DNA of 8,295 bases, from the NCBI GenBank assembly GCA_017560285.1, contig JAFYOG010000073.1, positions 1 to 8,295 of the forward strand. Reading direction: 5' to 3'. Position 1 is the stretch's first letter. Every line of letters begins with the position of its first letter. Source of the DNA: Clostridia bacterium (GTDB lineage: Bacteria; Bacillota; Clostridia; Oscillospirales; CAG-382). Below the pieces are notes generated by a model. It made no database searches. It saw only the letters and a list, made by a program, of their open reading frames with translations, and was not told the origin of the DNA. A program made the position numbers and the translations under genes. Positions 5,686-8,295 of the stretch are shown here, in pieces.

Positions 5686-6465
5686 ATGGACAAAAGTGAA
5701 TTATCAAAAATCAATCTATTTGTTCTTGATATGGACGGAACAATCTATTTAGGCGAAAAAATCCTACCCGGCGCTATAGAATTTATTCATACCGCGAGAA
5801 AAATGGGCAAGCGCGTTGTTTTCTTTACAAACAATGCATCGAAAAATCCTCAGAATTACGTTGATAAACTAAACAGAATGGGGTTTGGAGCCGAACGCAA
5901 CGACGTTGTTACCGCAGGTGACGTTACTATTGAATATTTAAAGAGAAACCGCCCCAACGAGGCTGTATATTTGGTTGGTACCCCTGCCCTTGAGCAATCT
6001 TTTAGAGATGCAGGTATAGAGCTTTCCGAAAATGCAAATATTGTTGTAAGCTCTTTTGATACCACGCTTACCTATGAAAAGCTTGTAATAGCATGCGATT
6101 TAATACGCAACGGGGCGGATTTTTATTGTACTCACCCCGATTATAATTGCCCTACAGAAACAGGATTTATTCCCGATAGCGGTGCTATAGCGGCGCTTAT
6201 AACCGCATCTACCGGTAAGGAGCCTAAATACTTCGGCAAACCGCATAGAGAAACCGCAGATATGATTTCGGAATTGTTCGAAACACCCTTTGCCGAAACC
6301 GCAATCGTTGGCGATAGATTATATACCGATATTGCTCTTGGCAAAAACAACGGTTTAATGTCTGTGCTTGTTTTAAGCGGCGAAACAAAAATAGAGGACG
6401 TTAACGAAGATAACGCCCCCGATATTATTTTAAACGGTATAGGCGAAATTCTTACTTACATTTAA
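5686..6465 (+). CDS. HAD-IIA family (NagD-like) phosphatase
   Basis: This 259-residue protein has the normal length for the NagD/AraL/p-nitrophenylphosphatase branch of the haloacid dehalogenase superfamily. All four core motifs are present: motif I FVLDMDGTIYLG with nucleophile Asp15 and acid/base Asp17; motif II FFTNNAS with Thr48; motif III Lys185 in YFGKPHRET; motif IV IVGDRLYTDIALG with Asp210 and Asp215 for magnesium binding. The C2-type cap between motifs II and III carries the subfamily blocks SSFDTTLTYEKL (123-134) and THPDYNCPTETGFIPDSGAI (149-168). Members dephosphorylate sugar phosphates, nucleotides or other small phosphate esters in the cytoplasm, often with broad specificity, so the substrate cannot be named. 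It has its own promoter. Its last 14 bases overlap the end of the convergent minus-strand gene, and a minus-strand terminator-like hairpin lies within its 3' coding region. Confidence 0.93.
   Translation: MDKSELSKINLFVLDMDGTIYLGEKILPGAIEFIHTARKMGKRVVFFTNNASKNPQNYVDKLNRMGFGAERNDVVTAGDVTIEYLKRNRPNEAVYLVGTPALEQSFRDAGIELSENANIVVSSFDTTLTYEKLVIACDLIRNGADFYCTHPDYNCPTETGFIPDSGAIAALITASTGKEPKYFGKPHRETADMISELFETPFAETAIVGDRLYTDIALGKNNGLMSVLVLSGETKIEDVNEDNAPDIILNGIGEILTYI
6384..6420 (-). terminator. Candidate intrinsic terminator of the mtaB operon, embedded in the HAD coding sequence
   Basis: On the minus strand, GGGGGCGTTA (6420-6411) pairs with TAACGTCCTC (6403-6394) over ten positions, two of them G-U wobbles, around the 7-nt loop TCTTCGT. 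TATTTTTGTT (6393-6384) follows. The hairpin begins 31 nt after the stop at 6452 of the minus-strand gene and lies inside the HAD gene. The wobble pairs make it weaker than the terminators at 661 and 713. Confidence 0.5.
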
Positions 6466-7513
6466 AATAGCCCAGTTTTAAGCCGTTAACCGATTCACCT
6501 CTCGGCACACTTACTATTGCGCCGTAACAGTTTTCGGGAAGTTCAGAAAGCTGTTCGTAAACCAAGCTTTCACCCTGCAACCTTTTTAAAACCGATTGGA
6601 TGTTCTCCTTCATTGGGAGAACATCTTTTATTATGCCTTCCCTTTTCTTTTCGGTTAAATAATAACATAATTGAGAATAATGTATTCTTTCGGGAATACC
6701 GTTTTCTATTGTACGTAATTTTAACAAATAAAAATAATCGCCGTCTGCAACGTTAGGTCGCGGTACTGCAACGGTTATATTATCTTCGTTTGCAAATACA
6801 ATTTTAATTGGTGGCATTTTATATTGCACAGATGCCGCAAATACACCCAAAGCTCTTGCAAATATCTTTTCGACAGCGCCGATTATGCCAAATCTAAGAA
6901 TATTATTATCGGAAATACAATCGCTTATTTTAACAGAGCAAGCCGATTGATAGCCCTTTACGAAATCTTCAATATAAAAATTTGTGATAACTATATTATC
7001 GATTTTATCAAAATCCGATTTATCTATACTTTCAATGCCGCTTTCGCAGTTGATGCTTGCTTTATTGGAAGAATTGATTTTTCCCATCTTTTTAAAAACA
7101 AGATTATCCTTAGCACCCTTTTTTATGATTTTTTCGACCTTATTTTCGGGCAGGATAACGTAATTATAGGTTTGTAAATAATCGATATTAATTTGTTCGG
7201 CAATGCCTTGCAAGGAAAAGCCCTTATCCAAACTCATTAACGAATGCAAGCCGGAAAGAGCATTTTTAATATGCTTTGAATTGGTTATATTACCGGTATA
7301 CGATAATATAACGTTGCCGTCTTTTACTTTCGGGCGGTCGCAGCCGTTAAAAGATAAAAGCTCTGCAATAGTTACCGAACGGTTATAGCCGTATATATCA
7401 CAAAATTTATCAAAAGCGTCCTTCATTACAGGGTCGTTTACCGTAATTGAGTTTATGCTTTTAAATAAAACCGCATAATCCTCTTTATATAGTTTTTCGA
7501 ATGAATTTGACAT
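6452..7513 (-). CDS. Unrecognised protein, 353 residues, cotranscribed with mtaB
   Basis: I do not recognise this protein. It appears cytoplasmic, with no signal peptide and no membrane segment. The first 130 residues are mixed alpha/beta with a HIKNALSGLHSLMSLDKGFS stretch (81-100). A polar Ser/Lys/Asn-rich linker (about 131-172) follows. The C-terminal part (about 173-353) looks like a separate domain with FGIIGAVEKIFARALGVFAA (208-227), PPIKIVFANED (234-244), VAVPRPNVADGDYFYLLKLR (248-267) and a charged helical segment (about 283-312). The hydrophobic strand before PRPNVADGD could be structural; I could not tie it to a known family. The ATG at 7513 has an excellent AAAGGAG 6 nt upstream. 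The gene begins 11 nt after the stop of mtaB, so the two almost certainly share a transcript. It overlaps the convergent HAD gene by 14 bp, and its sense codons contain a hairpin that may end the HAD transcript. Confidence 0.85.
   Translation of the reverse strand: MSNSFEKLYKEDYAVLFKSINSITVNDPVMKDAFDKFCDIYGYNRSVTIAELLSFNGCDRPKVKDGNVILSYTGNITNSKHIKNALSGLHSLMSLDKGFSLQGIAEQINIDYLQTYNYVILPENKVEKIIKKGAKDNLVFKKMGKINSSNKASINCESGIESIDKSDFDKIDNIVITNFYIEDFVKGYQSACSVKISDCISDNNILRFGIIGAVEKIFARALGVFAASVQYKMPPIKIVFANEDNITVAVPRPNVADGDYFYLLKLRTIENGIPERIHYSQLCYYLTEKKREGIIKDVLPMKENIQSVLKRLQGESLVYEQLSELPENCYGAIVSVPRGESVNGLKLGYFKCK
6599..6629 (+). terminator. Candidate intrinsic terminator of the HAD gene, embedded in the 353-residue gene
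   Basis: A perfect 10-bp inverted repeat, GATGTTCTCC (6599-6608) and GGAGAACATC (6616-6625), with the 7-nt loop TTCATTG is followed on the plus strand by TTTTATTAT. It lies 133 nt beyond the HAD stop and in the antisense of codons for DVLPMKENI in the minus-strand gene. The T tract is short (four Ts, then ATTAT), so termination may be partial. Confidence 0.5.
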
Positions 7514-7519
7514 AATTTT

Positions 7520-7526
7520 CTCCTTT
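7520..7526 (-). promoter_or_regulatory. Shine-Dalgarno overlapping the mtaB stop codon
   Basis: AAAGGAG on the minus strand overlaps the last two bases of the mtaB stop codon TAA (7527-7525) and lies 6 nt before the next ATG at 7513. This spacing supports translational coupling of the two genes. Confidence 0.75.
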
Positions 7527-8295
7527 ATATAGGGGTAGCTGCAAGTATACCGTTTTCTTGAGATTCGCCAATTGCCTTTACAATGCTACCTACGGTATAA
7601 CCTTTATTAATTAGCTTAGATTCGATAAATTCCTCGGTATGGCCGTAAGCATATCCATCCTTAATTTTTTCGATAAGAACAGCTATTTCTTTGCCGTACA
7701 TAGAAGATAATATATTTTCTTTAACAATATTAATTTCGCTAATTAAGCTATTATTTCTTTCGCTTCTTATTGCCTTAGGTACGCTGTTGGGCATAACAGC
7801 CGCAGGAGTACCTTCTCTTTCGGAATAAGGAAAAGAGTGAACGTGAAACAGTTGCAATTCTTTTAAAGTATCGACTGTTTCCTTAAACATTTCTTCGGTT
7901 TCGCCGGGAAATCCTACGATAATATCGGCTGTTATAATACAGTTTGGGATATATTTACGTATTAAATTAACCTTATCAATAACGTCGGCTTTTTTATAGG
8001 GGCGTTTCATAGCGGTTAAAATTTCATCGCAACAGGATTGCAAGGATAGGTGAATATGGGGCATAAAATTAACGCACTTGGAAACGGTTTCCATAAAGTC
8101 TACATTAATACGGTTTGGAGTTAAAGAGCCAAGCCTTAAACGTTCTAAGCCCTTTAATTCAGATACCGATTTTATTAGCTGTGGCAAAGGAATTTTATTA
8201 TAAGCACTAACTTCTATACCCGTTAATATAATTTCCTTATAGCCCTTTTTAATTAATCTCTCGGCCTCGTTAATAATATGGTCAGCTTCGCGGGA
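7525..8295 (-). CDS. mtaB: tRNA t6A37 methylthiotransferase MtaB, C-terminal 256 residues
   Basis: The frame runs off the right edge, so the gene's 5' end is outside the window; a TTG at 8187 is internal. Visible from the edge are SREADHIINEAERLIKKGYK and EIILTGIEVSAYN, which belong to the radical-SAM barrel just after the missing CxxxCxxC cluster. Next come LERLRLGSLTPNRI, HIHLSLQSCCDEILTAMKRPY, ADIIVGFPGETEEMF and HVHSFPYSEREGTPAAVMP, and the last 58 or so residues match a TRAM RNA-binding domain (YGKEIAVLIE to the end). The FPYSEREGTPAA form, with HxHxxLQS, fits MtaB (YqeV) better than MiaB or RimO. MtaB is an iron-sulfur radical-SAM enzyme that converts t6A37 to ms2t6A37 in tRNAs reading ANN codons, stabilising codon-anticodon pairing. 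About 180 N-terminal residues, including the methylthiotransferase domain and both iron-sulfur cluster sites, are missing here. The most common LQSGSD form reads LQSCCD. Confidence 0.9.
   Translation of the reverse strand, partial: SREADHIINEAERLIKKGYKEIILTGIEVSAYNKIPLPQLIKSVSELKGLERLRLGSLTPNRINVDFMETVSKCVNFMPHIHLSLQSCCDEILTAMKRPYKKADVIDKVNLIRKYIPNCIITADIIVGFPGETEEMFKETVDTLKELQLFHVHSFPYSEREGTPAAVMPNSVPKAIRSERNNSLISEINIVKENILSSMYGKEIAVLIEKIKDGYAYGHTEEFIESKLINKGYTVGSIVKAIGESQENGILAATPI

Overview
The window is AT-rich chromosomal DNA with tightly packed genes on both strands, strong Shine-Dalgarno sequences (GGAGG, AAAGGAG), near-consensus sigma-A type promoters and hairpin-plus-T-tract terminators. 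With the gene content (a CofE-like F420-ligase homologue, a NagD-type HAD phosphatase, MtaB), this points to a low-GC Firmicute, most likely an anaerobic, probably gut-associated Clostridia lineage. No rRNA, tRNA, CRISPR array, insertion sequence or phage gene was seen.

Left part (1-740): the 3' end of an unrecognised acidic protein with an internal array of six 8-residue Ser/Glu/Asp/Ala repeats. It ends at a strong forward terminator that sits beside a reverse terminator for the convergent gene. Region 740-2920: a CofE-like coenzyme F420-0:L-glutamate ligase family protein (minus strand) diverges from a LysR-type regulator (plus strand). Their 108-bp intergenic region holds two near-consensus promoters that overlap at their -10 boxes, plus an inverted repeat that could be the LysR operator. 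This looks like a regulator/target pair.

Middle part (2917-5611, minus strand): a polytopic O-antigen ligase/Wzy_C-like membrane protein with its own promoter, preceded by an unrecognised zinc-ribbon protein with a C-terminal membrane anchor. Right part (5686-8295): a HAD-IIA (NagD-like) phosphatase on the plus strand with a clear promoter, convergent with a minus-strand operon. That operon consists of the tRNA methylthiotransferase MtaB (5' end outside the window) and an unrecognised 353-residue protein 11 nt downstream.

The most unusual structural point is transcript termination at convergent gene pairs. LysR/Wzy_C overlap by 4 bp and HAD/353-residue gene by 14 bp, so there is no intergenic room. 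Terminator-like hairpins with T tracts are instead found inside the opposing coding sequences: one inside lysR, one inside the HAD gene and one inside the 353-residue gene. I found no convincing new defence, mobile or biosynthetic system here. The best leads are these embedded terminators, the F420-ligase/LysR control region and the three unrecognised proteins.
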